The notes: generated from the letters alone by a model not told the origin. A DNA stretch of 64,000 bases from Microbacteriaceae bacterium (GCA_004297935.1 SCRE01000023.1:1-64000); one strand, 5' to 3'; positions 22,146-32,032 are shown, numbered from the stretch's first letter. A program made the numbers and translations.

Positions 22146-22203
22146 CCACATCCTCTGGGCCGGCAACTGCACCGAGATCGCCACGGAGTCGTCGACGCAC
22201 TAG
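22146..22203 (+). repeat. direct repeat copy 2: duplicated gnd 3' end, 55/58 identical
   Basis: ccacatcctctgggccggcaactgcaccgagatcgccacggagtcgtcgacgcactag; three differences from copy 1, all C-to-T. Confidence 0.95.
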
Positions 22204-22274
22204 CCGCCTCCCCAAAGCAAGCACGGTCGCTGAGCGCAGCCGAAGCACGGGTAGGGCGGGCACTTCAGCTCCAC

Positions 22275-23756
22275 TCAGGGACCGACAGCGCTATCCTCAG
22301 CCACGTCATCGGCCGGCTTGCGGATGAAGAAGGCGGCGACAATCACGAGCAGCGACAGGATCGCACCGACGAAGAACGCTGTCTTCATGCCGCCCGCCGC
22401 GGCCTCCCGAGCCGTCGACGTGCCGGCCAGTGTGGCGGCCTGTACCGACATCACTGTGACGAAAAGCGCGGTTCCGGCCGCGCCGGCCACCTGTTGCACG
22501 GTGCCGACGATCGCGCTGCCGTGTGAGTAGAGCGATGGTTTCACCGCGCCGAGGCCGGCGGTGAAAAGCGGCGTGAAGAGCAGTGCCAGGCCGATGCTCA
22601 ACGTGATATGCGCCCCTAGCACGAAGTACGGCGAGGTCGTGGCGCTGACCGTGGTGAGGGCCCACATGCCGGCGCTGACGATCATGGCACCGGGAACGGT
22701 CAAGCGCATCGGTCCGAACCGGTCATAGAGTCGGCCGACGAACGGCGCGAGCAGCCCCATGATCAGCCCGCCGGGCAACAACAGCAGTCCGGTCTGAAGC
22801 GGCGCGACACCCAGCACCTGCTGCAGGTAAATAGGCACCAGGATGATCACACCGAACAGCGTGGCCGTCGCCAGCGCCATCATGGTGAGCGCGACCGAGA
22901 AGATCGGCGCGTGGAACGTGCGCAGGTCCAACAACGCGCGATCGCGGCGCTGCAGCATCAGCTGGCGCGCGACGAACGCGATCAGCGAGACCGCGCCCAC
23001 GACCAGCGCGATCGCCATCAAGAGGTTCGAATTCGCGGCTGCAGCCGCCGCATCCGCTTCATTGCCGGCTCCGATCAGGCTCAGGCCATAGATCAGCCCG
23101 CCGAATCCGAACGCGGACAGGATGACCGACAGCACGTCGAGCGGCACGCGCTTCGGTTCGGAGACGTTCTTCATCTGCCAGATGCCGAAGAGCAGCATCG
23201 CCACGGCGATCGGCAGGACAAACCAGAACATCCATCGCCAGGACAGGGTGCTGAGAATCATGCCGGAGAGCGTCGGTCCGATCGCCGGGGCCACCGAGAT
23301 GACGATCGACACGTTGCCCATCGTCTTACCGCGATGCGCGGCAGGCACCAGGGTCATCAGCGTGGTCATCAACAGCGGCAGCATGATGGCCGTGCCACAC
23401 GCCTGAACGACGCGCGCCGCGAGCAGAACCTCGAAGTTCGGCGCGAGCGCTGCAATGAGCGTGCCCAGCGAGAACGAGGTCATCGCCGCGATGTAGATCG
23501 GTCGGGTCTTGAACCGTTGCAGCAGGAATCCGGTGATCGGGATGACGACGGCGGTGGTCAGCATGAACGCCGTCGTCAACCATTGACCGGTGCGTGCGTC
23601 CACGTGCAGGTCGAGCATGATGTCACGCAGGGCGACGTTCATGATCGTCTCGTTGAGGATGACCACGAACGTGGCTATCAACAGTAGCCAGATCACACGC
23701 GAGTTGCGCGTCGTGGTGTCGAGATCAATCGGCGGCGTGGTTGTCGATGCGGTCAC
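22275..23756 (-). CDS. MFS transporter, DHA2 (EmrB/QacA-like) drug efflux family
   Basis: VIWLLLIATFVVILNETIMNVALRDIMLDLHVDARTGQWLTTAFMLTTAVVIPITGFL; multiple TM segments. Confidence 0.9.
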   Translation of the reverse strand: MTASTTTPPIDLDTTTRNSRVIWLLLIATFVVILNETIMNVALRDIMLDLHVDARTGQWLTTAFMLTTAVVIPITGFLLQRFKTRPIYIAAMTSFSLGTLIAALAPNFEVLLAARVVQACGTAIMLPLLMTTLMTLVPAAHRGKTMGNVSIVISVAPAIGPTLSGMILSTLSWRWMFWFVLPIAVAMLLFGIWQMKNVSEPKRVPLDVLSVILSAFGFGGLIYGLSLIGAGNEADAAAAAANSNLLMAIALVVGAVSLIAFVARQLMLQRRDRALLDLRTFHAPIFSVALTMMALATATLFGVIILVPIYLQQVLGVAPLQTGLLLLPGGLIMGLLAPFVGRLYDRFGPMRLTVPGAMIVSAGMWALTTVSATTSPYFVLGAHITLSIGLALLFTPLFTAGLGAVKPSLYSHGSAIVGTVQQVAGAAGTALFVTVMSVQAATLAGTSTAREAAAGGMKTAFFVGAILSLLVIVAAFFIRKPADDVAEDSAVGP

Positions 23757-23881
23757 TGAAGTAGCGTATCCGGCACCGCAGACATCCGTCGAACGTGCGG
23801 CGCAGCATCGCGGGTTGCCCACGCCGCAATAGGCTACGAGGGTGCCGACGTCTGGATCGGCTGCGGGCGAGACGAGGGCAG

Positions 23882-24241
23882 ATGCGCGAACCGAAGTGGC
23901 GGGCGGAAGGGCAGGATCCCGACTACCGGTTCTCACTGGCGAACGAGCGCACCTTTCTCGCCTGGATCCGCACGGCCCTCGCACTGCTTGCCGGCGGGGT
24001 TCTGCTCGAGCAGTTCTCCACGAAGATCGGGCCGCACGTCGTCATCGTGATACTCGCCGTCGTGCTCGGGGTGCTCTCCGCGGTGCTGTCGGCCATCGCG
24101 TATCTCCGCTGGCGGGCGAACGAGATCGCCATGCGCCACAGCAGACGCCTGCCGCTCACGATCGCGGTGCCGCTGATCGCCGCGGTGGTGCTGCTGGTGG
24201 CGGCGGTGATCGCGGTGCTGCTCGTCGTGCAGTGGAAGTGA
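23882..24241 (+). CDS. DUF202 family membrane protein (YidH-like)
   Basis: DYRFSLANERTFLAWIRTALALLAGG. Confidence 0.85.
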   Translation: MREPKWRAEGQDPDYRFSLANERTFLAWIRTALALLAGGVLLEQFSTKIGPHVVIVILAVVLGVLSAVLSAIAYLRWRANEIAMRHSRRLPLTIAVPLIAAVVLLVAAVIAVLLVVQWK

Positions 24242-24265
24242 CGAACTGGAAGTGACGAACCGGAA

Positions 24266-24604
24266 ATGACGGATGCCGCGCCCGCGCCGTCGCGGGACCC
24301 CGGACTGCAGGGTGAACGCACCACCCTGTCCTGGTCACGCACGGCGCTGTCGCTCGCAGTCAACGCACTTCTGGCCTTGCACAGCGGCTGGACGAGCGGG
24401 CAGCCGATCCTGACCGTCGTCGGTGCCATCCTTCTGCTCAGCGCGGGTACGGCCGTCGTCTATGGCAACGTGCGTGGGCGGGCGCTATCCGGGCATACCG
24501 CGCACACCCCGACGGCCGCCCCGGCGGGAGCGGTCGTGCTGGCGACCGTGGCGGCGTTGCTCGCCTGCGCCGCCGGTGTGGCATCCGTTCTGGTCGCGCA
24601 CTGA
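24266..24604 (+). CDS. DUF202 family membrane protein
   Basis: DPGLQGERTTLSWSRTALSLAVNALLAL. Confidence 0.8.
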   Translation: MTDAAPAPSRDPGLQGERTTLSWSRTALSLAVNALLALHSGWTSGQPILTVVGAILLLSAGTAVVYGNVRGRALSGHTAHTPTAAPAGAVVLATVAALLACAAGVASVLVAH

Positions 24605-24668
24605 CGGGGTTTCGAGACGCGGGGTTTCGAGACGGAGCACTCTTCGGCACGCTCATCGACCGGAACGA

Positions 24669-25646
24669 CTAGGCGGCGCCATCGAACATCGACGTGACGG
24701 AGCCGTCGGTGAAGACCTGTTCGATCGCGCGTGCGAGCAGCGGAGCAATCGAGAGGACCGTGAGCGTGGGGAAGCGCTTGCCTTCCGGCACCGGCAACGT
24801 GTCCGTGACGACCACCGAGTCGATCACGTCCGACTGCAGGATGTCGATGGCCGGGCCGCTGAAGACGGCATGCGTGGCCGCAACGACGCACGCCGTCGCA
24901 CCGGCATCCTTGAGCGCGCGAGCCGCGTGCACGATGGTGCGGCCGGTGTCGATCAGGTCGTCGACGAGCAGGCAGACACGCCCCTCGACGTTTCCGACGA
25001 TCTCGTGCACAGACACCTGATTCGGCACCAGCGGGTCGCGGCGCTTATGGATGATCGCCAACGGCGCGCCCAGCTTGTCGCTCCAGTTGTCGGCAACGCG
25101 CACCCGACCCATGTCGGGCGAGACCACCGTCAGGTTCGCCGAGTCGAGCTTCGCACGGAAGTGTTCGAGCAGCACCGGCATCGCGAAAAGATGGTCGACG
25201 GGGCCGTCGAAGAACCCCTGGATCTGTGCGGCGTGCAGGTCGACGGACATGATGCGGTCGGCACCCGCCACCTTGAACAGGTCCGCGACCAGGCGGGCCG
25301 AGATTGGCTCGCGGCCACGGCCCTTCTTGTCTTGCCGCGCATACGGGTAGAACGGGGCTACGACCGTGATGCGTTTTGCAGACGCGCGCTTGAGCGCATC
25401 CACCATGATCAGGTGCTCCATCAGCCACTCGTTGATTGGGGAGGTGTGCGACTGAATGACGAACGCGTCGCTGCCGCGCACGCTTTCATCGAAGCGCGCG
25501 TAGATCTCACCGTTCGCGAAAGTGCGGGAATCCGTCGGCACGAGCTCGCTGCCGAGCTCATCGGCGATCGCCTGTGCGAGCTCGGGGTAGGCGCGCCCCG
25601 AAATGAGGACGAGGCGCTTCTGGCCCATGGCTTTGATTCCGGACAC
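24669..25646 (-). CDS. prs: ribose-phosphate pyrophosphokinase
   Basis: KRLVLISGRAYPELAQAIADELG...TRTFANGEIYARFDESVRGSDAFVIQSHT; PRPP loop VCLLVDDLIDTGRTI. Confidence 0.95.
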   Translation of the reverse strand: MSGIKAMGQKRLVLISGRAYPELAQAIADELGSELVPTDSRTFANGEIYARFDESVRGSDAFVIQSHTSPINEWLMEHLIMVDALKRASAKRITVVAPFYPYARQDKKGRGREPISARLVADLFKVAGADRIMSVDLHAAQIQGFFDGPVDHLFAMPVLLEHFRAKLDSANLTVVSPDMGRVRVADNWSDKLGAPLAIIHKRRDPLVPNQVSVHEIVGNVEGRVCLLVDDLIDTGRTIVHAARALKDAGATACVVAATHAVFSGPAIDILQSDVIDSVVVTDTLPVPEGKRFPTLTVLSIAPLLARAIEQVFTDGSVTSMFDGAA

Positions 25647-25688
25647 TGAGATTCCCCGTTTCTCTCCGGATGCTCGCGCTGCCGGAGC

Positions 25689-27119
25689 CTACGCCTCGTT
25701 TTCTGCCGTCGCTGCCGCGTCCGCCGCAGCCGTACCGGGCCGGTGGGCCGCGACCCATCCGGTCATGTTGCGCTGCGAAGCAACAGTGATCGCGAGTGCG
25801 CCGGCCGGCACATCCTTGCGGACGATCGTGCCTGCCCCCGTCTTCGCTCCGTCACCAATCCTAACGGGGGCGACGAACACGTTGTGCGACCCGGTGTGCA
25901 CATGCGAGCCGATCTCGGTGCGATGTTTCGTGAGATCGTCGTAGTTCGCGGTGATCGCGCCCGCCCCGAGATTGGTGCGCTCGCCGATGACGGTGTCGCC
26001 GACGTAGCTGAGGTGCGGCACCTTGGCGCCGACGCCGATCGTCGAGTTCTTCGTCTCGACGAATGTGCCGATCTTGCCGTCTGCGCCGAGAACGGTGCCC
26101 GGCCGAAGGTAGGAGAACGGACCGACGGATGCGCCGGCGCCGATCACCGCAAGCGTTCCGTCGGTACGCTTCACCGTCGCGTTCTCGCCGACCTCGCAGT
26201 CCACCAGCGTGGTGTCGGGGCCGATGGTCGCGCCGCGCTCGATCACGGTTGCACCGAGCAGTTGCGTTCCCGGTTTCACCGTGACGTCTGGAGCGAGCGT
26301 CGCCTTGAGGTCGATCCAGGTGGTCGCCGGATCCTGCACGGTCACGCCGGCCAGTTGCCAACCGCGCACGATCAACGCGTTGAGCTTCGCGGCGGCATCG
26401 CTGAGCTGTGCGCGGTCATTGATGCCCTCGACCTTCCACGAGTCGGCGACCGGCATCGCGGCGACCGACGCACCAGCATCGCGCAACAGGCGGATGACAT
26501 CGGTCAGGTATTTCTCGCCCTGTGTATTGTCGGTGCGCAGCGATGCCAACTGGTCGCGCAGCGCTGAAAGGCCGAAGATGTAGATGCCCGCGTTGATCTC
26601 GCCGATCTCGCGCTGCACATCCGTCGCATCCTCGTGCTCAACGACTCCGTCCAGTGCGCCGGTGGCGGAGCGCAGAACCCGTCCGTAGCCGGTGGGATCA
26701 GCGGGAAATGCCGACAGGATGGTGGCGGATGCCGCGCTCGCACGGTGTGCCGCGATGAGTTCGGTCAGCGTCGCGGCATCCAGCAGCGGAACGTCGCCGT
26801 TGACGACGAGCACGTCGCCGTCGAAATCAGCGGGAAGCGCTGCGAGCGCCTGCTCGACCGCCCGGCCTGTTCCCGGCGTCGCGTCTTGGTCGACGATGAT
26901 GCTCTCGGGCAGGTCGGAGGCCACGACCTCCGCGAGGCGGTCACGCTCGAACCGCACGACGGTCACGACGTGCGCCGCATCCAGCTGGCGGGCACTGGCG
27001 AGCACATGACTGACGATCGGAATCCCGGCGAGCGGATGCAGCAGTTTCGGTGTCGTCGACTTCATCCGGGTGCCCTGGCCTGCCGCCAGGATGATGATGG
27101 CGAGCGAGCTGTCTGTCAT
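25689..27119 (-). CDS. glmU: bifunctional UDP-GlcNAc pyrophosphorylase / glucosamine-1-phosphate N-acetyltransferase
   Basis: LAIIILAAGQGTRMKSTTPKLLHPLAGIPI; C-terminal left-handed beta-helix hexapeptides. Confidence 0.95.
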   Translation of the reverse strand: MTDSSLAIIILAAGQGTRMKSTTPKLLHPLAGIPIVSHVLASARQLDAAHVVTVVRFERDRLAEVVASDLPESIIVDQDATPGTGRAVEQALAALPADFDGDVLVVNGDVPLLDAATLTELIAAHRASAASATILSAFPADPTGYGRVLRSATGALDGVVEHEDATDVQREIGEINAGIYIFGLSALRDQLASLRTDNTQGEKYLTDVIRLLRDAGASVAAMPVADSWKVEGINDRAQLSDAAAKLNALIVRGWQLAGVTVQDPATTWIDLKATLAPDVTVKPGTQLLGATVIERGATIGPDTTLVDCEVGENATVKRTDGTLAVIGAGASVGPFSYLRPGTVLGADGKIGTFVETKNSTIGVGAKVPHLSYVGDTVIGERTNLGAGAITANYDDLTKHRTEIGSHVHTGSHNVFVAPVRIGDGAKTGAGTIVRKDVPAGALAITVASQRNMTGWVAAHRPGTAAADAAATAENEA

Positions 27120-27146
27120 GGGGTACCTTCTCCGAATCGATTGCGG

Positions 27147-27221
27147 TGGCTCCGCCTCCAGGACTCGAACCTAGACCTAACAGCTCCAAAGGCTGTCGTG
27201 CTGCCATTACACCAAGGCGGA
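27147..27221 (-). tRNA. tRNA-Gln (anticodon TTG), CCA encoded
   Basis: Minus strand TCCGCCTTGGTGTAATGGCAGCACGACAGCCTTTGGAGCTGTTAGGTCTAGGTTCGAGTCCTGGAGGCGGAGCCA folds as a cloverleaf. Confidence 0.95.
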
Positions 27222-27342
27222 TCGCGCCGACTGTCAATCCACGCGTCATCAAGTTTGCCAGATCTGCGGCGCCGCGTCGCACACACGATGATGCCGTGGC
27301 GCACGCACGATAATGCCGCGCAGCACGCACGATAATGGGGGG

Positions 27343-27837
27343 ATGGCAAGCGGAAGCGACGAAGTGGACCGGATCGTCGACGCCTGGCTGCGTGAGCGGC
27401 CCGATCTGGATTTCTCCCCCTTGCAGGTGCTCTCACGCGTCGGCCGCCTTGCCAAACACCTCGATCGAGCCCGCCGCGGCGCTTTCGACCGCTCCGAGCT
27501 GGAATCGTGGGAGTTCGATGTGCTGTCGGCGCTTCGGCGCGCGGGTGCCCCCTACCAGCTGAGCCCCAAAGCGCTTCTTCCGCAAACCCTGGTCTCCAGC
27601 GGCACCATGACGAACCGCATCGACCGCCTTGTCGAGCGTGGGCTCGTCGAACGACAAACCGACCCGCATGACGGCCGCGGCATCCTCGTGCAGATGACCC
27701 AGGAAGGGCTCACTCGCGTGGATGCAGCGATAACCCGTCTGCTCGATGCGGAAACGGAGCTGCTCTCAACACTCTCCCCGACCGATCAGCACCGACTCGC
27801 CTCGCTGCTGCGCACGCTCAGCCTCGACTTCGACTGA
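27343..27837 (+). CDS. MarR-family transcriptional regulator
   Basis: ESWEFDVLSALRRAGAPYQLSPKALLPQTLVSSGTMTNRIDRLVERGLVERQTDPHDGRGILVQMTQEG. Confidence 0.9.
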   Translation: MASGSDEVDRIVDAWLRERPDLDFSPLQVLSRVGRLAKHLDRARRGAFDRSELESWEFDVLSALRRAGAPYQLSPKALLPQTLVSSGTMTNRIDRLVERGLVERQTDPHDGRGILVQMTQEGLTRVDAAITRLLDAETELLSTLSPTDQHRLASLLRTLSLDFD

Positions 27838-27879
27838 CGCGGCTTCGACTGACGCACCCCTCGACTCGCGCACACTCGC

Positions 27880-28593
27880 CTGACGCCGCGCGGATGCTCG
27901 CGCCCGCGATGGCTTCCCCTACGGCGATCTGATCGGCCAGCTCGAGTGCGACCTGCGCCTGCCTCAGGTGATCCTTGTCGCTGTTGGCGTGGCTGGCGTC
28001 AACGACGACACGGTCGGGCTGACCGGCGAGACGCAGCGCGGCGACCGCAGCAGCAACATCTGCAGAGCCGTGGTTGGGCGCGGCCCGCCCGCCGCGCAGG
28101 ATGATGTGTGTCGCCTCATTGCCCGTCGTCGACACGACTGCTGCCGCGCCGTCGTCGTCGACCCCGAAGAAGACCTGACTCTGCCCGGCCACCGTGCACC
28201 CATCGAGCGCGGCTTCTCGAAGTACACGCGCATGACGATCAGCAGTTCGTCGCGATGCGCATCGGCGAGCGCCGCAAGTCGGTGGGTATACTCGAGCGCT
28301 GCGATGGGGTCGTGCACAGAGCACGGGCCGACGATCACGAGCAACCGGTCGTCGTCACCGCGCAGGATGGCATCAATCTCACCGCGGCTACGCTCGACCA
28401 GTGCAGCGCGGCGGTCGGTGAGCGGCAGTTCCGCCGCCAGCTCGCGTGGCAACGGCAGCGTTTCGATGCGCGTGACCCGCAGATTCTGGGTAGACGACTG
28501 CTGCGTAGATGACTTCTGTGTGGACAACTTCTGGGTGGATGACAAGAGTTCCGACTTTCCGGCGGAGCTTTTCAAAGTCGGCGCTTCGCACAC
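27880..28593 (-). pseudogene. DAHP synthase (AroF/G/H class I), internally deleted and frameshifted
   Basis: N-terminal part LPLTDRRAALVERSRGEIDAILRGDDDRLLVIVGPCSVHDPIAALEYTHRLAAL...VMRVYFEKPR, then in another frame FFGVDDDGAAAVVSTTGNEATHIILRGGRAAPNH...VVVDASHANSDK; middle of the barrel is missing. Confidence 0.85.
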
Positions 28594-28617
28594 ATTCGTT
28601 GGATGGTCCTATGGAGG

Positions 28618-29685
28618 TCAAGTCTGGCTGAGGTCGGTTTTGAGGTCGTTGAATACTTGGCGGGCGAGGAAGCGTTTCAGGGCGCGTTTGATGTCGTTTT
28701 TGGAGAGGCCTTCGGCGAGTCTGCGCTGGAGGTAGGTGAGGGTTTCCGGGTGGTTTTTCATGCGGCCGACGATGATCATGTGGAGGGCTTTGTTGGCTTG
28801 TCGGTCGCCGCCGCGGTGCAGGCGCGTGCGGTGGGTTTTACCGGAGGACACCGGGACGGGGGCTGCGCCGCAGAGCCTGGCGAACGCGGCATCGCTGGTG
28901 AACCGGTCAATGTTCGCAGCGGCTGAGATCAGGAATTGTGCGGCAGTGTGGATGCCGATCTGGGGGCGGCTGATCAGGGTCGGCGCGGTCGCGGTAACGA
29001 GCACGCTCAACTCTTTCTCGGCCGCGTTGATCTCGGCGGTGAGCGCGAGGACACGGTCCCCGAGTCGTTTCAGGACGAGCTTGGCGGCCTGTTCGGGCTC
29101 GGCCAGGCGGGTCGGGTCGGGGCGGAATCGGGTGGCTTCTTTCGCGAGGGCTTTCAGGCTGCGCCCGGCGAGTGCCTCACGCAGTGTCACGGGGGCGGTG
29201 ACACGGAGGTCCTTGATCTGGTTGAGCGCCTGGGTGCGGTTACGCACGGCTAAATCCCTGACCATCGACAGCATCCGGATCGACTCGATGATCCCGGTGG
29301 TGTCTTTCGGGATCGCCGTCGCCATCCCGGCAAGGACCTTCTGGCCGGCCGCGATCGCGTCGATGCGGTCGTCCTTGCCGCGCCTGGCCCGGGTGGCTTT
29401 GTCAGTGGTGTTGACCTCGAGGACCTGAACGCCGGCCGCGTTCAGGTGCCGGGTTAATCCGGCGCCGTAGGAGCCGGTCAGCTCGACGCCGATCCGGTCG
29501 ATGACCCCGTACGAGCCGGTCCAGTCCAGGAGCGCCTGATAGCCGGCCGGTGTGGTCAGGAACTGGGCATCGCCCAGCACACTACCGGTCAGGTCCAGAA
29601 CGGCCGCGTGGTGGGTGCTTTTGTGGGTATCGACGCCGGCGACGACGATCCGCGCCTGCGGGGGTGCTGTCTGTGTCGTTACCAT
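28618..29685 (-). mobile_element. IS110-family transposase (DEDD recombinase)
   Basis: IVVAGVDTHKSTHHAAVLDLTG...VELTGSYGAGLTRHLNAAGVQVLEVN...; C-terminal QIGIHTAAQFLISAAANIDRFTSDAAFARLCGAAPVPVSSGKTHRTRLHRGGDRQANKALH. Confidence 0.9.
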
Positions 29686-29921
29686 GATGGTGTCTCCTAT
29701 CGGATGAAACGATTGGATGACTGCACCGGGCCGGGCGGACAAGACATTGACGAGTCTGTGGACAGGGTCCTATTAGGTCACATCCCACGCCCGGTCCGGC
29801 CTTCCGAACAAGGGTGAATCGGTGCTTCCGAACGAGCCGACAAATCCAACACAGGACATCAGAATCGAGTCTGTCGAGTAGCAGGTCAGACCCACTCGGA
29901 ACCACCACCCCTATTCTCAAT

Positions 29922-30042
29922 GTCGAGTAGCGAGGTACGAGCGTATCGAGACCCGTAGCGAGGTCTCTGGCCTCGATACGCTCGCTGGCGCTCACTACTC
30001 GACCACCGGCGTTCGCTGGCGCTCACTACTCGACCACCGGCG
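29922..30042. repeat. palindromic REP-like intergenic element plus 31-bp tandem duplication
   Basis: GTCGAGTAGCGAGGTACGAGCGTATCGAGACCCGTA... pairs with CCTCGATACGCTCGCTGGCGCTCACTACTCGACC; segments 29981-30011 and 30012-30042 near-identical. Confidence 0.85.
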
Positions 30043-30050
30043 CGGGTTCG

Positions 30051-31910
30051 TCAGTCCTCGAGGGCCTCGGAGAGTTCAAGCCAGCGGGTCTCCAGGTCGG
30101 CGACCGCGCGCTCGAGGTCCCGCAGGGCATCCGTGAGCGCGCCGAGGCCCTCGTAGTCGCTCTGATTGTGCTCGGCCAACCGTTCGTGCGCTGTCGTGAT
30201 CTGCGTTGCGAGCTTCGACAGTTTGCGGTCGATCGACGCCAGTTCCTTCTCAGCGCTGCGCCGTTGGGCACCGACCAGCGACGCGCCGCCCAGCGACGTG
30301 CTGCGCGAACCGGCGGATGCCGCTGCCGCAGTCGTCGACGAGGCCGCACCGGCCGCCGCCTCAGCAGCCACTCCCGCGGCAACGGCCACCCCTCGCAGCT
30401 TCAGGTACTGATCGACACCGCCGGGCAGGTGGCGGAAAGCGCCGTCCATGACCGCGTACTGATTGTCGGTGACCCGTTCGATCAGGTAGCGGTCGTGCGA
30501 GACGACCAGCAGCGTGCCGGGCCATGAGTCGAGCAGGTCTTCGATGGCCGCGAGCATGTCGGTGTCCATGTCGTTGGTCGGTTCGTCGAGGATCAGCACG
30601 TTCGGCTCGTCGAGCAGGATCAGCAAGAGCTGCAGTCGACGCTTCTGCCCTCCGGACAGGTCCTTCACCGGTGTCGACAGCTGCGCGGTCGAGAAGCCGA
30701 GCCGCTCCAGAAGCTGGCCGGGCGTGAGTTCCTTTCCACCGGCAACGTACGACCGCTTCTGCATGCCGACGACGGTGCTCAGCCGCTCGTCGAGAATGTC
30801 TTCGAGCTCGCCCAGCTCCTGGCTCAACGCGGCGACCTTCACGGTCTTGCCGCGCTTGACCCGTCCGCTCGTCGGCTGCACGGTGCCGGCGACCAAGCCG
30901 AGCAGTGTGGACTTGCCCGCGCCGTTCACCCCGAGGATGCCGGTGCGCTCCCCCGGCGCGATCCGCCATTCGACGTCGCGCAGCACCGTCTTCGGCTGCT
31001 GGCCGTCGACGGCGAACTCCACTCCGGCGCCGATCAGGTCGACGACGTCCTTGCCGAGCCGCGAGACCGCCAGTTGCGACAGCGCCACGGAGTCGCGCGG
31101 CGGTGGCTCGTTCTCGATGAGTTCGTATGCGGCATCCATGCGGAACTTGGGCTTCGTGCTGCGCGCCGGAGCACCGCGACGCAACCAGGCGAGTTCCTTG
31201 CGCATCAGATTCTGTCGCTTCGATTCGGATGCCGCAGCCATCCGGTCACGCTCGACGCGCTGCAGAACATACGCGGCGTAGCCGCCTTCGAACGGCTCGA
31301 TGATCCGGTCGTGCACCTCCCATGTCGCCGTGGACACCTCATCGAGGAACCACCGATCGTGGGTGACGACCACCAATCCGCCCGAGTTCGCCGACCAGCG
31401 CGCCTTCAGATGCCCGGCCAACCAGGCCACGCCCTCCATGTCGAGGTGGTTCGTCGGCTCGTCGAGAAAGAGCACGTCGTGATCGCCGACGAGCAAAGCC
31501 GCCAGCGCGACCCGTCGTCGCTGTCCGCCCGACAGATCGCCCAGGCGCGCGTCCCACGGGATTCCTCCGACCAGCCCGGCGAGCACATCGCGAACCCGGG
31601 CATCGCCCGCCCAGACGTACTCCAGACGGTCTCCGACAATCGCAGGGCCGACAGAGAGGTCCGGATCCAATTCGTCGGCCTGGTCCAGCATGCCGAGTGT
31701 GACGCCACCACGTCGCGTGACCCGCCCCGAATCCGGTTGGATCCGACCGGCGAGCAGCGACAGCAGTGTCGATTTGCCGTCGCCGTTGCGACCGACGACG
31801 CCGACCCGATCACCCTCGTTCAACCCGACGGTGACGCTGTCGAAGATGACGCGTGTCGGATATTCGAGGCGGAGCGATTCCGCTCCGAGAAGGTGGGCCA
31901 CAACGCTCAA
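30051..31910 (-). CDS. ABC-F family ATPase (Uup/ribosome-associated type)
   Basis: Two ABC domains (GRNGDGKSTLLSLLAG, GVNGAGKSTLLGLVAG; DLSGGQRRRVALA, DLSGGQKRRLQLL), no TM segments, coiled-coil C-terminus. Confidence 0.93.
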   Translation of the reverse strand: MSVVAHLLGAESLRLEYPTRVIFDSVTVGLNEGDRVGVVGRNGDGKSTLLSLLAGRIQPDSGRVTRRGGVTLGMLDQADELDPDLSVGPAIVGDRLEYVWAGDARVRDVLAGLVGGIPWDARLGDLSGGQRRRVALAALLVGDHDVLFLDEPTNHLDMEGVAWLAGHLKARWSANSGGLVVVTHDRWFLDEVSTATWEVHDRIIEPFEGGYAAYVLQRVERDRMAAASESKRQNLMRKELAWLRRGAPARSTKPKFRMDAAYELIENEPPPRDSVALSQLAVSRLGKDVVDLIGAGVEFAVDGQQPKTVLRDVEWRIAPGERTGILGVNGAGKSTLLGLVAGTVQPTSGRVKRGKTVKVAALSQELGELEDILDERLSTVVGMQKRSYVAGGKELTPGQLLERLGFSTAQLSTPVKDLSGGQKRRLQLLLILLDEPNVLILDEPTNDMDTDMLAAIEDLLDSWPGTLLVVSHDRYLIERVTDNQYAVMDGAFRHLPGGVDQYLKLRGVAVAAGVAAEAAAGAASSTTAAAASAGSRSTSLGGASLVGAQRRSAEKELASIDRKLSKLATQITTAHERLAEHNQSDYEGLGALTDALRDLERAVADLETRWLELSEALED

Positions 31911-32032
31911 GCCTACGACCGCCGCCGAGGAGGAGGATCACGGGCCGGAATCCGGCTGCGAATCGGACGTTCGGTGGACACGCCAGTCGATCCCGGATCG
32001 CCATCCTGGACCCTCGGTGTGGAAGTCTAGAT

